Source of the DNA: PALSA-968 sp964387075
Lineage (GTDB): Bacteria > Bacteroidota > Bacteroidia > B-17B0 > Aurantibacillaceae
NCBI GenBank assembly: GCA_964387075.1
Contig: CAYLVB010000012.1
Span: 104,744-168,743, forward strand
DNA length: 64,000 nucleotides
Direction: 5' to 3'
This document shows positions 17,361-27,284 of this stretch, in pieces. A program made the position numbers and the translations under genes. The stretch's first letter is position 1, and the number at the start of each line of letters is the position of its first letter. Below the pieces are notes generated by a model, which worked only from the letters and a program-made list of their open reading frames with translations, searched no databases and was not told the origin of the DNA.

Positions 17361-19439
17361 ATGTCGACAGTAACCCCGAGTTTGGTGAGCAAAGAAGTCT
17401 CCGTAGATATTTTAAAGAAGGCCTATAGCCTGATGTGTACCGCCAAGGCCATGACCGAGCTGTACGAAGCCAATAAAGAAGTTACCGCCAAATATGTGCA
17501 CGCCACCTCGCGCGGGCATGAAGCCATACAAATTGCTTTGGGTTTGCAGTTATTGCCCCAGGATTACCTGAGCGCTTATTACCGTGATGACAGCATTTTG
17601 TTGTCGATAGGCATGCAGCCTTACGAATTGATGCTGCAATTGCTGGCCAAGAGAGAAGATCCTTTTTCGGGAGGCAGAACGTATTATGCGCACCCTTCCC
17701 TGCGTCGGGAGAACATGCCCAAGATCCCGCATCAATCGAGCGCCACGGGCATGCAGGCTATTCCTACCACGGGTGTGGCCATGGGTTTGCAGTATTTGGA
17801 AAAGGTGTTCCCTAAAAAAGGAGTTACCGATCCGCCTATAGCGGTTTGTTCTTTGGGCGACGCGAGCATCACCGAAGGTGAGGTTGCCGAGGCTTTTCAA
17901 ATGGCCGTGCTCAAGAAATTACCGATACTTTATTTGGTGCAGGATAACGAGTGGGACATTTCGGCCAACGCGAAGGAAATTCGCGTGCAGGACGCCAGCG
18001 AGTACGCCAAAGGATTTAAAGGATTAGACACAAGAACCATCGACGGAACCGATTTCCTGAAATGTTATAAGACCATAGAAGAAGTTATCGAACTGATACG
18101 CAAGGAGCGCAGGCCTTTCTTAGTGCACGCCAAAGTTCCTTTGCTGAATCACCATACATCCGGCGTTCGTAAAGAATGGTACCGCGATGACCTAGAAGAG
18201 GCTGCAAAAAAAGATCCTTTGCCCAAATTGAGGAACCGTCTTATTCTTGCCGACGTGAGCAACGCGGAAATGAAAAAGATCGAGGAAGAAGCCGTTACCC
18301 TGGTGAAAACGGATTATGAAAAAGCGGTTCAAGCCGAAGACCCGCGCCCCGAAGATCTTTTTACGCACGATTTCGCGCCGACTCCCGTAACCGAAGAAAA
18401 AGGAGAACGTTCGCCAAAAGGAAAGCAACCCACCGTGATGGTGGATGCAGCCCTGTTCGCCATCCGCGAATTGATGGCGAAGCACAACGAGTGTTTGTTA
18501 TATGGCCAGGATGTAGGAGCCCGTTTGGGCGGCGTATTTCGGGAAGCGGCAACCTTGGCGCAGCAATTTGGTGATCATCGCGTCTTCAATACGCCCATTC
18601 AAGAAGCATTCATTATCGGTTCTACCGTCGGCATGAGCGCGGTGGGATTGAAACCCATTGTAGAAGTTCAGTTTGCCGATTACATCTGGCCGGCATTGAA
18701 CCAATTATTTACGGAAGTATCACGTTCCTGCTATTTGTCTAACGGAAAATGGCCCGTGAGCTGCATTCTGCGTGTACCCATTGGCGCGTATGGAAGCGGT
18801 GGTCCGTACCACAGCAGCAGTGTAGAGAGCGTGGTTTGCAATATCAAAGGAATTAAGGTTTGTTACCCAAGCACCGGCGCCGATCTGAAAGGATTGATGA
18901 AAGCCGCGTATTACGATCCGAACCCTGTATTGATGTTGGAGCACAAAGGATTGTACTGGAGCAAAATTAAAGGCACCGAAGAGGCCCGTACCATCGAGCC
19001 CGACGAAGATTATATCATTCCACTTGGAAAAGCAAGAATGGTTCAGGAAACACCAACCAGCAATGAGTTTTCTACCTTAACTGTTGTGACTTACGGCATG
19101 GGCGTTTATTGGGCGAAGAATGCATCAAAAAAATTTCCTGGAAGAATAGAGATACTCGATCTGCGTACGCTATCACCATTAGACGAGGAGGCGGTGTTTG
19201 CAACGGCCAAGAAGCATGGTCGTGTTCTGGTGCTTTCCGAAGAGCAAAAGAGCAGCAGCTTCGCTCAAAGCGTTGCCGCGCGCATAGGCGAGAATTGCTT
19301 CGAGCAATTTGATGCTCCTGTTCGGGTATTGGGAGCTGAAGATATGCCTGCTATTCCGCTCAATTCTATTCTCGAAAAGACCATGCTGCCATCTACTGAG
19401 AAGGTGGAGAAGGCGATAGAGAGCTTGCTCAACTATTAG
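17361..19439 (+). CDS. Branched-chain 2-oxoacid dehydrogenase E1, alpha-beta fusion
   Basis: 692 residues combining both E1 subunits. The alpha half (about 1-330) has the thiamine diphosphate loop GDASITEGEVAEAFQMA with NEWDIS, plus SGGRTYYAHPS and HQSSATGMQAIPTTGVAMG. The beta half (about 355-692) has LLYGQDVGARLGGVFREA, NTPIQEAFIIGSTVGMSA, PIVEVQFADYIWPALNQL and IGAYGSGGPYHSSSVES. The enzyme decarboxylates 2-oxoacids from Val/Leu/Ile and passes the acyl group to lipoyl-E2; E2 and E3 are not in the window. Single-chain alpha-beta fusions are common in Bacteroidota. Start ATG at 17361. Confidence 0.93.
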   Translation: MSTVTPSLVSKEVSVDILKKAYSLMCTAKAMTELYEANKEVTAKYVHATSRGHEAIQIALGLQLLPQDYLSAYYRDDSILLSIGMQPYELMLQLLAKREDPFSGGRTYYAHPSLRRENMPKIPHQSSATGMQAIPTTGVAMGLQYLEKVFPKKGVTDPPIAVCSLGDASITEGEVAEAFQMAVLKKLPILYLVQDNEWDISANAKEIRVQDASEYAKGFKGLDTRTIDGTDFLKCYKTIEEVIELIRKERRPFLVHAKVPLLNHHTSGVRKEWYRDDLEEAAKKDPLPKLRNRLILADVSNAEMKKIEEEAVTLVKTDYEKAVQAEDPRPEDLFTHDFAPTPVTEEKGERSPKGKQPTVMVDAALFAIRELMAKHNECLLYGQDVGARLGGVFREAATLAQQFGDHRVFNTPIQEAFIIGSTVGMSAVGLKPIVEVQFADYIWPALNQLFTEVSRSCYLSNGKWPVSCILRVPIGAYGSGGPYHSSSVESVVCNIKGIKVCYPSTGADLKGLMKAAYYDPNPVLMLEHKGLYWSKIKGTEEARTIEPDEDYIIPLGKARMVQETPTSNEFSTLTVVTYGMGVYWAKNASKKFPGRIEILDLRTLSPLDEEAVFATAKKHGRVLVLSEEQKSSSFAQSVAARIGENCFEQFDAPVRVLGAEDMPAIPLNSILEKTMLPSTEKVEKAIESLLNY

Positions 19440-19533
19440 TCGGCGACACGGATGCGGCCATCCTTTTAATTGTAGGTATAGCGGGCAGTATGCCAGTGAG
19501 AATTGATGTGCCCTGCTGATTAAGCGATACTAG

Positions 19534-21042
19534 CTAGTTTTTCCTGTAAGAAGGATTATAATAAACAAGGATACTCAGCCCGCGATAGTTTGTCCACTTA
19601 CCTATGAACCTGAATTTGCTGTTAAGGGCGGTCTCAACCTGCTTCTGCGCGTCGTAAAAATCAGCGAAGGTATAGGTATAATAGATCATTCTGTATCGCT
19701 CAAGTCGCTCTTCGTTAGGCCAGGTGTTGTTATAAGGCACATATACGCCCCTGGCGCGCAGGCAGGCCATTTTTATGGGATGCGACTGCACTGCAAAGAA
19801 GCGAGGTTCATAGTAATAAGATAAAAGATCGGGCAGGTCGTTTGTAATGAACGTGTCGGGTGCCTTCACGCGTTTGAAGAACCAGGCGGCCTTGTGGTAT
19901 TGATCTGTTTCTGCACGGGGATAGGTCATGCTTTGAAACATAAAAAAGCTCAAAACCAGCATGCCTGCCAGTTTTACGTAAAAATTTATTCGCACAAGCG
20001 ATAAAGTATATGCAAAAAGGAGCATGAAGCCCAGTAAAGTGAAAAGTACATAGCGCTTGAGAAAAATGGGCGATAACCCTGCGGCCAGGTAAATGAGGTA
20101 GACCAGTAGAGGGCCGGTAGCAAAGGCAAAAATGAGAAGTTTAATAGAAAGGTTCTTATCACGCCACCTTTTTACAAAGACAAGGATAAGCAGGAGTGCA
20201 CCCAACACGGCCACGTGCACATTGAACATTGTTTTATTGTTAAAGAACTCGTAGATACAATCCTTAAATTGGCGGTAGGTGGGTTTTGCCAACCAGAAAT
20301 CCTTGCCGCCACTAAAGAACAGTTGTGTCACCCGGTCCAACCAGGGATAGAGGAGTGCAAAAAACACCACCAGGGACCCAACCAGGTATACCAGTTGTTT
20401 TTTCGGGAACCCAATTACAAAGAATTCTTTCGACCGGGCGGAATGATCGTCCTTTATGGGTCGAACACTTAGCAAGGGCCACAGCAGGAACTGTATGAAG
20501 AGGATAAAGCCAGTGACATAGTGTAGGTAGAAAAGTATTGCATTTATTGCCCCCAGCAAAATACAGGTAAGCAGCCGTGGCCGTTCCAATAATGAAAGGA
20601 AGAGATAGAAAGAGGATATTGCGCAAAGAAGAATGATGGAGTAGGTGCGAACCTCCTCACTATAGTAATAGATCTCGTTCGAGAAGAGGAACATGAGGGA
20701 AGCGAAGATGCCGGTCTGCCAGTTGAAGAAACGCGTGGCGAAAAGAAAGAACAAACCAGCAGCGAAACTGTTTGCCAGCACAGAAAGCATACGAAGGGCG
20801 TATTCGGAATCACCGAACAGGTTGATCCAGTAATGAATAATGATCAGGTATAAAGGCGGGTTCGGGTCATCCTCGGCGGCAAACCGTATGATCTCGCCGA
20901 TATCCGCTTGTCCAAAGTATGCGCTGAAATTCTCATCGTAACTAAGGCCTGTATGCCCGGCGTGATATGCCTTGAACAATAAGTTTACAATGAAAATAAG
21001 GAAGGCAGCATGGTAACGGTTACCAATAAGCTTTTGCAGCAT
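19534..21042 (-). CDS. Glycosyltransferase family 39-like integral membrane protein
   Basis: About 502 residues with eleven or so transmembrane helices. The GT-C active-site region is LSYDENFSAYFGQADIGEII with the Asp-Glu pair, then EDDPNPPLYLIIIHYWINL. The likely job is sugar transfer from a polyprenyl-phosphate donor on the periplasmic face. The start is placed at 21042 (MLQKLIGNRYHAAF) because the TATATTTG box at 21048-21055 lies just upstream; the earlier in-frame start at 21078 would be upstream of that promoter. It is not in an operon with its neighbours. Confidence 0.85.
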   Translation of the reverse strand: MLQKLIGNRYHAAFLIFIVNLLFKAYHAGHTGLSYDENFSAYFGQADIGEIIRFAAEDDPNPPLYLIIIHYWINLFGDSEYALRMLSVLANSFAAGLFFLFATRFFNWQTGIFASLMFLFSNEIYYYSEEVRTYSIILLCAISSFYLFLSLLERPRLLTCILLGAINAILFYLHYVTGFILFIQFLLWPLLSVRPIKDDHSARSKEFFVIGFPKKQLVYLVGSLVVFFALLYPWLDRVTQLFFSGGKDFWLAKPTYRQFKDCIYEFFNNKTMFNVHVAVLGALLLILVFVKRWRDKNLSIKLLIFAFATGPLLVYLIYLAAGLSPIFLKRYVLFTLLGFMLLFAYTLSLVRINFYVKLAGMLVLSFFMFQSMTYPRAETDQYHKAAWFFKRVKAPDTFITNDLPDLLSYYYEPRFFAVQSHPIKMACLRARGVYVPYNNTWPNEERLERYRMIYYTYTFADFYDAQKQVETALNSKFRFIGKWTNYRGLSILVYYNPSYRKN

Positions 21043-21047
21043 GTTGG

Positions 21048-21055
21048 CAAATATA
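21048..21055 (-). promoter_or_regulatory. -7 promoter element (TATATTTG)
   Basis: Minus-strand TATATTTG ending 6 nt before the ATG at 21042; implies a leaderless or near-leaderless message. Confidence 0.55.
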
Positions 21056-21170
21056 ATAAAATAGTAGCATGCCGGCACCTATAGAACGCCTCCAACTAAC
21101 TTGAAAACAGTTGATTATTTCTTGATAAAGTGTTACCTCGTTTACGCAATTAGCCTGTAACTTGCAGGGA

Positions 21171-21626
21171 ATGCAGAGACGGTTCAATGTTCGGGTCTAT
21201 GGCATCCTGGCCGAGAAAGGCAAAGTGCTGGTATCCGACGAATACATCAAGGGCAAGGAGATCACCAAACTGCCCGGCGGGGGGCTCGAATTCGGGGAGG
21301 GACCGGCCGATTGCGTGGTGCGGGAGTTCGAGGAAGAAACGAATTTGAAGGTGGCTGTTAAGAACCACTTCTATACCACCGATTTCTTTGTTACCTCGGC
21401 CTTTGATGTAAAAAGCCAGGTCATCAGCATTTACTATGTTGTAAAAGCTTTGGAGAAAATGAGGTTTCCTGTAAGTACAAAGAAATTCGACTTTAAAAGG
21501 AAGGTAGAGGGAGCACAGTCCTTTCGCTGGCTGGAAATTGATAAAATATCGGAGAATGATTTTACCTTTGTAATAGATAGAAAAGTGGGCAATATGATAA
21601 ACGAACAAAAGAAATTATTTTTATGA
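21171..21626 (+). CDS. Nudix hydrolase
   Basis: 151 residues with the Nudix box G-x5-E-x7-REFEEET-NL: residues from GGLEFGEGPADCVVREFEEE. The core strand RRFNVRVYGILAEKGKVLVSD precedes it. Nudix enzymes hydrolyse nucleoside diphosphate derivatives; the exact substrate cannot be read here. I place the start at the ATG at 21171 (MQRRFNVRV); a TTG at 21162 would add three residues. The stop overlaps the DUF4293 gene by 4 bp. Confidence 0.9.
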   Translation: MQRRFNVRVYGILAEKGKVLVSDEYIKGKEITKLPGGGLEFGEGPADCVVREFEEETNLKVAVKNHFYTTDFFVTSAFDVKSQVISIYYVVKALEKMRFPVSTKKFDFKRKVEGAQSFRWLEIDKISENDFTFVIDRKVGNMINEQKKLFL

Positions 21627-22066
21627 TACAAAGAATTCAAAGCGTTTTGTTGTTGGATGTTGTGATCGTGTCGATACTACTCCTGGTTTTTCCGTTCGTG
21701 AAGTACGAGAATCTTTTTAATGAATTCACACTTCGCGTGGTCAACCAACCTTTTTGCGGGACCTGGTATTACGTGGCCGAGGCATTGAACGCCCTTATTT
21801 TGATATTGGCTTTGGCCACGATCTTTCTTTTTAAGAATCGCCCTTTGCAATTCAAATTGGCGAATCTGATCGCGTTGTTAAGTGCAGGTCTATTGGCAGT
21901 TCTGCTTTTTACGGACGTAGTGAAGGTTGAAAGTTTTTTGGGTGGAGAGAAACAGGTGCAATGGCCAAGCTATTTGCCCATAGTTGCCATGTTCTCTGCG
22001 TTTGTGGCGGGCATGTTCATTAAAAAGGATGAGAATTTAGTGCGTTCGGCTGACAGGATAAGGTAG
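21623..22066 (+). CDS. DUF4293 integral membrane protein
   Basis: 147 residues with four transmembrane helices: SVLLLDVVIVSILLLVFPF, ALNALILILALATIFLF, LIALLSAGLLAVLLF and YLPIVAMFSAFVAGMFI. The N-terminal MIQRIQSVLLL is characteristic of the Bacteroidota family DUF4293, whose role is unknown. It overlaps the Nudix gene by 4 bp, so the two are co-translated. In other genomes this family often sits near rho; that is not seen here. Confidence 0.85.
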   Translation: MIQRIQSVLLLDVVIVSILLLVFPFVKYENLFNEFTLRVVNQPFCGTWYYVAEALNALILILALATIFLFKNRPLQFKLANLIALLSAGLLAVLLFTDVVKVESFLGGEKQVQWPSYLPIVAMFSAFVAGMFIKKDENLVRSADRIR

Positions 22067-22183
22067 GAGGTACAAGGTTAGAGGTACGAGAAAGGAATAC
22101 AGTGGGCACGCAGAGGCGCAGAGACAGGAGGAATACAAGGGAATACAGAGAAGCTGACAGGAGTTAATAGAAATACAAGTAAA
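22067..22183. repeat. Repeat-rich intergenic segment
   Basis: Contains GCACGCAGAGGCGCAGAGAC (22106-22125), a form of the GCAGAGxCGCAGAG element scattered through many bacterial genomes. Around it are GGTACAAGGTTAGAGGTACG and two copies of GGAATACA. No gene is present. Confidence 0.55.
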
Positions 22184-22747
22184 ATGACCGATATTTCAGA
22201 TCCGACACAAGGTTCTTCAGACAAAGCAGTAACGCGTCCTTTCAATTTCATGAAATGGATCGAGGAGAACCGCGGTTCATTGAAGCCGCCCGTGAACAAC
22301 AAAGTGGTTTACAAGGATGCCGAGTTCATCATCATGGTGGTGGGCGGGCCCAACTCGCGCAAAGATTATCATTACAACGAAAGTGAGGAATTCTTTTACC
22401 AGTTAGAAGGCGATATCACCGTGCAGATCCAGGAGAACGGCAAGGCCGTGAAAGTTCCGATCAAACAAGGGGAAATATTCTTACTTCCTCCGCGCGTGCC
22501 GCACAACCCCATGCGTGGAGCGAACACGATCGGCCTGGTGATCGAGCGCAAGCGCCGTGAGAACGAGAAAGACGGACTGATGTGGTTCTGCGAGAGCTGC
22601 AACCATAAGCTGTACGACGAATACTTCATGCTTACCAACATCGCCACGCAGTTCCAGGGTGTGTTCGAGAAATTCTATACAAATAAGGATCTGCGTACCT
22701 GCAAAAAATGCGGCCACGTCATGGAACCACCGCCCGTGATCAAATGA
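22184..22747 (+). CDS. nbaC: 3-hydroxyanthranilate 3,4-dioxygenase
   Basis: 187 residues, cupin fold. This Fe(II) enzyme opens the ring of 3-hydroxyanthranilate to form the quinolinate/2-aminomuconate precursor in kynurenine-type tryptophan degradation or de novo NAD synthesis. The iron ligands are visible with family spacing: H63 and E69 in DYHYNESEEFFYQ and H107 in RVPHNPM. The C-terminal rubredoxin-like second iron site is present as CESC and CKKC. The start gives MTDISDPTQ before the conserved RPFNFMKWIEENRG. No other kynurenine gene lies nearby. Confidence 0.95.
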   Translation: MTDISDPTQGSSDKAVTRPFNFMKWIEENRGSLKPPVNNKVVYKDAEFIIMVVGGPNSRKDYHYNESEEFFYQLEGDITVQIQENGKAVKVPIKQGEIFLLPPRVPHNPMRGANTIGLVIERKRRENEKDGLMWFCESCNHKLYDEYFMLTNIATQFQGVFEKFYTNKDLRTCKKCGHVMEPPPVIK

Positions 22748-22758
22748 TGCGGGAATAA

Positions 22759-24768
22759 ATGAAACGAGTCCTCCTCTCATACCTGCGCGATAAGCACACC
22801 CTGTGGTACAAGCTGGGCCTGCTCTTCGTTTGTCTTGTACTTATAGTTTTGATGCTACCCAACCCAAACCATGCGGAGTACAAGTACGAGCTGAATAAAC
22901 CCTGGGAGCATGAGGACCTGATAGCGCCTTTTGATTTCGCGGTCTATAAAACGGAAGGCGAGGTAGGGGAGGAACTGAACGCGATCAGGGAGAATTCGCC
23001 CCTTTATTATTTAGAGAACGACTCGGCCTTTAAGGTCTTAACAGAGAGATTTTTTGAGGAGAATAAGTTGAACAGATCTGAGGAACAGATCGTACGTGCC
23101 ATCTTCGATACCCTGCAAAGAACGCGTATCATTCAATTGCCCGAAACCGGCTCGCTGTCCTCGCCGGTATGGATACTGCGCGGCAAAACAGTTACCGAAA
23201 GGCGTTTCGATGATTTCTATACCCTGGCTCAGGCGGATAGCTTTCTAACACTGGCCCTTGAGCGAAAAGGTCTGGAGCGCCTGTTAACGTCTGCCGAGAA
23301 TGCCCTTATCCATACTTTGTACTTCAGCAAATCACTTACCTCGAAAAATCTAGACCAGGAATTGGGGGATATGGTGCTTATCAGGGATAAACGCATCAAA
23401 GGCCAATCCATCATCAACCGTGGCGACGTGATAGACAACGCGAAGATGGCCATCCTCAATTCATTGAAAAAAGAACTGCAGAAGCAGGAACGCTATAATA
23501 AGAATACCTTTATTGCCCTTTTCGGCAAAGTGGTTTACGTGGCGCTTTTGCTGGCCATGGTGTTCCTGTTCCTTGGTTTCTTCCGAACGGGTATCTTTTC
23601 GCAGAACACGCAGGTTACTTTCGTTTTCCTGCTCATTACCCTTTTTGTTTTCGCTTCTTCGCTTTTTGTCAAACATACTGAGTTCAGTCTTTACGCGCTG
23701 CCATTCGCCATTGCTCCTGTAATTATCCGGGCATTCTTTGATACCCGTACGGCGCTTTTTGTGCATCTCAACATAATTTTGCTGGCAGCCATTTTTACGG
23801 AACAGAAATTTCATTTTGTTTACGTTGAATTGCTGAGTGGTATCGCGGCCATTTTTAGCATAGCCAACCTCACGCGACGCTCGCAACTTCTCATCACGGC
23901 TTTCGTTACGCTTATCATAAACCTGGCGGCTTTCTGGTCGCTGCACGCCACTGAGATCGGCACCGTAAAATTTGCGGAGAGCAATCCTTTCTTCATCGCT
24001 TCGGCCTGTTTGCTTATTGCTTACCCGCTTATCTATGTGTTCGAAAAGATGTTCGGCTTCATTTCCGACTTTACCTTACTTGAGCTGAGCGATACCGGCA
24101 ATAACCCTCTGTTAAAACAACTTTCTACCGATGCGCCTGGCACTTTCCAGCACAGCCTGCAGGTTGCGAACATGGCAGAGGAAGCCATTCGTCTGATAGG
24201 CGGGAACGCGCTGCTGGTCAGAACCGGCGCTATGTATCACGACATCGGTAAGCTACGAAATACTTTGTATTTCATCGAGAATCAGAGCGCGGGTACTAAT
24301 CCGCACGAAGAACTTTCTTACGAAGAAAGCGCCAATATCATCATCGGTCACGTGATCAAGGGCGTGGAAATGGCGCGCAAGAGCAAATTGCCCGAGCAGG
24401 TCATTGATTTCATTCGCACGCACCACGGTACAACCCTGGCAAGCTATTTCTACTATAAAGCCAAGGAAGAAAGTGAAGGTGTGATGCCTGACGAGAAAAA
24501 ATTCCGTTATCCCGGCCCCATACCTTTTTCAAAGGAAACAGGCGTGCTCATGCTTGCCGACAGCGTAGAGGCTTCTTCACGCAGCTTAAAGACCTACGAC
24601 GCGCCAAGCATTGATGATCTTGTTGAGCGCATCTTTAAGTACAAAATGGAAGAGAACCAATTGATCAATTCTGATCTTACTTTGCGCGATCTTACTTTAT
24701 TGAAAAAGATATTCAAGAAGAAATTAATGAATATGTACCACGTCAGGATAGAGTATCCAAAGGTGTAG
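22759..24768 (+). CDS. PgpH-like 7TM-HD phosphodiesterase
   Basis: 669 residues. An N-terminal helix (LGLLFVCLVLIVLMLP) leads to a large extracellular 7TMR-HDED domain (about 35-245), then seven transmembrane helices (about 255-440), then a cytosolic HD domain. HD residues include H465 (GTFQHSLQVANMAEEA) and H494-D495 (GAMYHDIGKL), followed by EESANIIIGHVIKGVE and FIRTHHGTT. This matches PgpH-type enzymes that degrade cyclic di-AMP. The stop region overlaps the 3' end of the convergent O-antigen ligase gene by 26 bp. Confidence 0.93.
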   Translation: MKRVLLSYLRDKHTLWYKLGLLFVCLVLIVLMLPNPNHAEYKYELNKPWEHEDLIAPFDFAVYKTEGEVGEELNAIRENSPLYYLENDSAFKVLTERFFEENKLNRSEEQIVRAIFDTLQRTRIIQLPETGSLSSPVWILRGKTVTERRFDDFYTLAQADSFLTLALERKGLERLLTSAENALIHTLYFSKSLTSKNLDQELGDMVLIRDKRIKGQSIINRGDVIDNAKMAILNSLKKELQKQERYNKNTFIALFGKVVYVALLLAMVFLFLGFFRTGIFSQNTQVTFVFLLITLFVFASSLFVKHTEFSLYALPFAIAPVIIRAFFDTRTALFVHLNIILLAAIFTEQKFHFVYVELLSGIAAIFSIANLTRRSQLLITAFVTLIINLAAFWSLHATEIGTVKFAESNPFFIASACLLIAYPLIYVFEKMFGFISDFTLLELSDTGNNPLLKQLSTDAPGTFQHSLQVANMAEEAIRLIGGNALLVRTGAMYHDIGKLRNTLYFIENQSAGTNPHEELSYEESANIIIGHVIKGVEMARKSKLPEQVIDFIRTHHGTTLASYFYYKAKEESEGVMPDEKKFRYPGPIPFSKETGVLMLADSVEASSRSLKTYDAPSIDDLVERIFKYKMEENQLINSDLTLRDLTLLKKIFKKKLMNMYHVRIEYPKV

Positions 24769-26215
24769 TTTTTTCCTCTTTCTGTTTCAGGTCCAAAACC
24801 ACCAGCGCGGCAATGAAGCCCCAGAAAGGAATAGAAAGTTTATCGGTGTCCAAAAAGTTGTTCAGGAAGCCGTGCACAAAATAGGTTGTCAACCCAAGCA
24901 AAATGATAATGGCCAGTATCTTCTGGGACTTGTCCTTTGCATTGTAAACGGTTCGGAAGCCCATATTGTAAACAGCGAAAAGTAAAGCAAGCATGAGCAC
25001 TGCCCCAAGTACGCCTTGTTCGCTCAGCGGGCCCAGGTATTCACTGTGCGCGTTCCCGTTATCTCCTGCGTTGGTGGATATCAATGATTTTTCACTGGCT
25101 TTCTGGAAGGGTGCGTACTGGAACATATAGGTGCCGGGTCCCCAGCCCATCAAGGGTCTTTCCTGCCACATTTTAATGGCGCAGCTCCATCGGTTCAAAC
25201 GCTCCAGGTTGCTGTCGTCGGTCTTGATGTTGGTGATCGATTCCAGGTTCTGCGAAGCGTCTTGCCCCGAAGCTGTACTGTTCTGCCCAAGGAAAATAAG
25301 GATCTGCGTTTGAAATACAAGGAAGATGGCCACCATGGAAAGCCCGGTAACAACAAGTGTGCGGAATTTCACCTTAAGCATTAGGAATACAAGAACTCCC
25401 GCGGCTCCTGCCAATCCTACCCAGGCCCCGCGGGTAAAGCTAAGCACAGTTGCCGCGCTGATCACCACCAAACAGAAAATAGTTACCAGGCGCTGTAAAT
25501 AGGTAAAGCGTTTCAATACCAGGAAACCAATGAGCGGCGGAATGTACATGGCCAAAGCCGCGGCATAGGCCGTATGGTCATTGTAAAAAGGAGAAGGGAT
25601 CCAATCGGCAACGTGCTCATCAAAATTATAGGCGGCGTGTTGTATCGTTATCCAAATAGCCACGCCGGTAAGCGGAATGATATAGAGCCAAAGGTATTTG
25701 AAAACGTTGCCATCCTTCTTGTTGAAGAGGTAGGTCATCATGAAATAAGCCGAGCAGATGAACCAAAGACGCGCGATCAGGTATTTCAGGGAAACAATGG
25801 GCATTTCGCTGGTAACAGAGGTAATGCCCATCCAGAGCAATTGCAAAAAGATGATCCGGGTAACGGGATGTGATAAGACCTTGTGACTGATGAATTTGGT
25901 GTAGAGCTGGTAAATAGGAATGAGCAGGAGCACAGCTGCCATAAAAGGTTCTGTCGGTAAGCTCAGGTCAACATCCGAATTAACGCCCAGCTCTTTGATC
26001 GTAACCGCCAGCGGCGTGAAGAAGACGATAGAGAAAACAAAGGTATCGAAAGAGAAGAAGGCTACGAACAAAAGGGCAACCGCGAGTGGCACCAGGCTGT
26101 ACGGAATGAAAAAACTCTTGTAGCGTAGCAAAACGAATACCAGCCCGAGAATGTAGATCCCGCACGACAGGTAAAAGAACAGGAGTGTTCTATTTTTCTG
26201 AAGTGATTTGTTCAT
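24743..26215 (-). CDS. O-antigen ligase / polymerase family protein
   Basis: About 490 residues with eleven or twelve transmembrane helices and the Wzy/WaaL signature loop: WQERPLMGWGPGTYMFQ followed by NGNAHSEYLGPLSEQGVLGA. The RGAWVGLAGAAGVL helix is also typical. It joins or polymerises polysaccharide units at the periplasmic side of the membrane. Start placed at 26215 (MNKSLQKNR), overlapping the Wzz-like gene by 26 bp; an earlier in-frame start at 26275 would lie deep in that gene. First of the minus-strand surface polysaccharide cluster by position, last by transcription. Confidence 0.9.
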   Translation of the reverse strand: MNKSLQKNRTLLFFYLSCGIYILGLVFVLLRYKSFFIPYSLVPLAVALLFVAFFSFDTFVFSIVFFTPLAVTIKELGVNSDVDLSLPTEPFMAAVLLLIPIYQLYTKFISHKVLSHPVTRIIFLQLLWMGITSVTSEMPIVSLKYLIARLWFICSAYFMMTYLFNKKDGNVFKYLWLYIIPLTGVAIWITIQHAAYNFDEHVADWIPSPFYNDHTAYAAALAMYIPPLIGFLVLKRFTYLQRLVTIFCLVVISAATVLSFTRGAWVGLAGAAGVLVFLMLKVKFRTLVVTGLSMVAIFLVFQTQILIFLGQNSTASGQDASQNLESITNIKTDDSNLERLNRWSCAIKMWQERPLMGWGPGTYMFQYAPFQKASEKSLISTNAGDNGNAHSEYLGPLSEQGVLGAVLMLALLFAVYNMGFRTVYNAKDKSQKILAIIILLGLTTYFVHGFLNNFLDTDKLSIPFWGFIAALVVLDLKQKEEKTTPLDTLS

Positions 26216-27140
26216 AGATCGCTTTAAGCCTGTCAGCAAAAATGAAATAGAGGCAGGAGAGTATGAACACAGCAAGGGTACTTACCAGCATGATCAGCGT
26301 TCGTTTGGGCCATGCAGCTATTACCGGTCGTGTTGGTTTTGATGCCAGTGAGGTAAATGTAGTGTGGTGGTTGAATTCGGCGAGGCGTTTTTGATAATCG
26401 TTATTAGCCCACGCCCAGCCCCGCAATTGATCGTCGAAATAAACGGCCAGTTTACCCTGCTCTACACCAAACTTCTTCATGCTTTCAATAAGGCTGCTCA
26501 GTTCTGCGTTCTTGCCGCCGGTGGTCCATAATTTATACTGGTTCTTGGCGGCTTCTTTTAACTGCACGCCCACATTGATCAACCCATTTTTTTCGCTTAA
26601 CTCGGTAAGTAACTTCTGCGCGCTGTCAACCTCATGTTTCTTGAACTCGAGGTAAACGCGTGAGTTCTTAACGGTCTCGAGGTATTTGTCGCGGTGCTCC
26701 TTTTCTATGAGCCAATTCACGGCATCAATTACACCGGCAGCTATCATGCGGGCCGAATCAGGGTCGTTATCTTCTACTTTGATCTCTATCGATTCGTATT
26801 TGGTTTGCGTGATGCTTATGCGTTTTTCATAAGCTTCGTCGTAAGCAAATAAATAGATCTTGGAAGTGGTATCGATGCGGTAATGTTGGTACAGATTGTA
26901 TTTCTTAGCCACAAATTGCCTGATCTCGCTTGAGTGAAAGAATTGGAGCAACTGCTCTGTTTGAGATTCCTCACCGTAAACCGACAGATTGGTTGGGTAA
27001 ACAAAAGCGGTAGAGCGGTACACAGGCTTGATGAGATAGCAAACCCCAAAGGAAATTACCATCGTTCCGAGCGCCGCCAGGAGGATGGGGATCCTCTTCT
27101 TGTAGAGTTTTCTGAGTATGGTTATGTTCTGATTCAACAT
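26190..27140 (-). CDS. Wzz-like chain-length / Wzc N-terminal domain protein (second paralogue)
   Basis: 316 residues: N-terminal helix (IPILLAALGTMVISFGVCYL), a long periplasmic coiled-coil domain (with DPDSARMIAAGVIDAVN and KHEVDSAQKLLTELSEKNG), the pre-helix TRPVIAAWPK and a C-terminal helix (TLIMLVSTLAVFILSCLYF). Such proteins set polysaccharide chain length with Wzy. It is about 35-40% similar by eye to the neighbour at 27285-28265. The open frame continues upstream without a stop to 27284 but without a start; a one-base deletion in A5 at 27273-27277 would connect it to an ATG at 27288 (see findings). Confidence 0.85.
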   Translation of the reverse strand: MLNQNITILRKLYKKRIPILLAALGTMVISFGVCYLIKPVYRSTAFVYPTNLSVYGEESQTEQLLQFFHSSEIRQFVAKKYNLYQHYRIDTTSKIYLFAYDEAYEKRISITQTKYESIEIKVEDNDPDSARMIAAGVIDAVNWLIEKEHRDKYLETVKNSRVYLEFKKHEVDSAQKLLTELSEKNGLINVGVQLKEAAKNQYKLWTTGGKNAELSSLIESMKKFGVEQGKLAVYFDDQLRGWAWANNDYQKRLAEFNHHTTFTSLASKPTRPVIAAWPKRTLIMLVSTLAVFILSCLYFIFADRLKAIYEQITSEK

Positions 27141-27284
27141 TTCGAGTATTTCTGATTTTATTTCCTGTAACCGATCCGGTTCTTTTATCTCTTGTCTTTC
27201 TTTTACTTCTTTTTTCTCTTCAACTAGCTCAGGTTCTTTTTCCGGTTTACCTGCTTCCGCTTTTACGCGAACAAAAACCGACTT

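Noticed and set aside
19440..19533. Possible tRNA or small RNA between the E1 and GT39 genes
   Set aside because: A weak hairpin (GCGGGCA...TGCCCTGC) is present but no cloverleaf, no T-arm sequence and no promoter.
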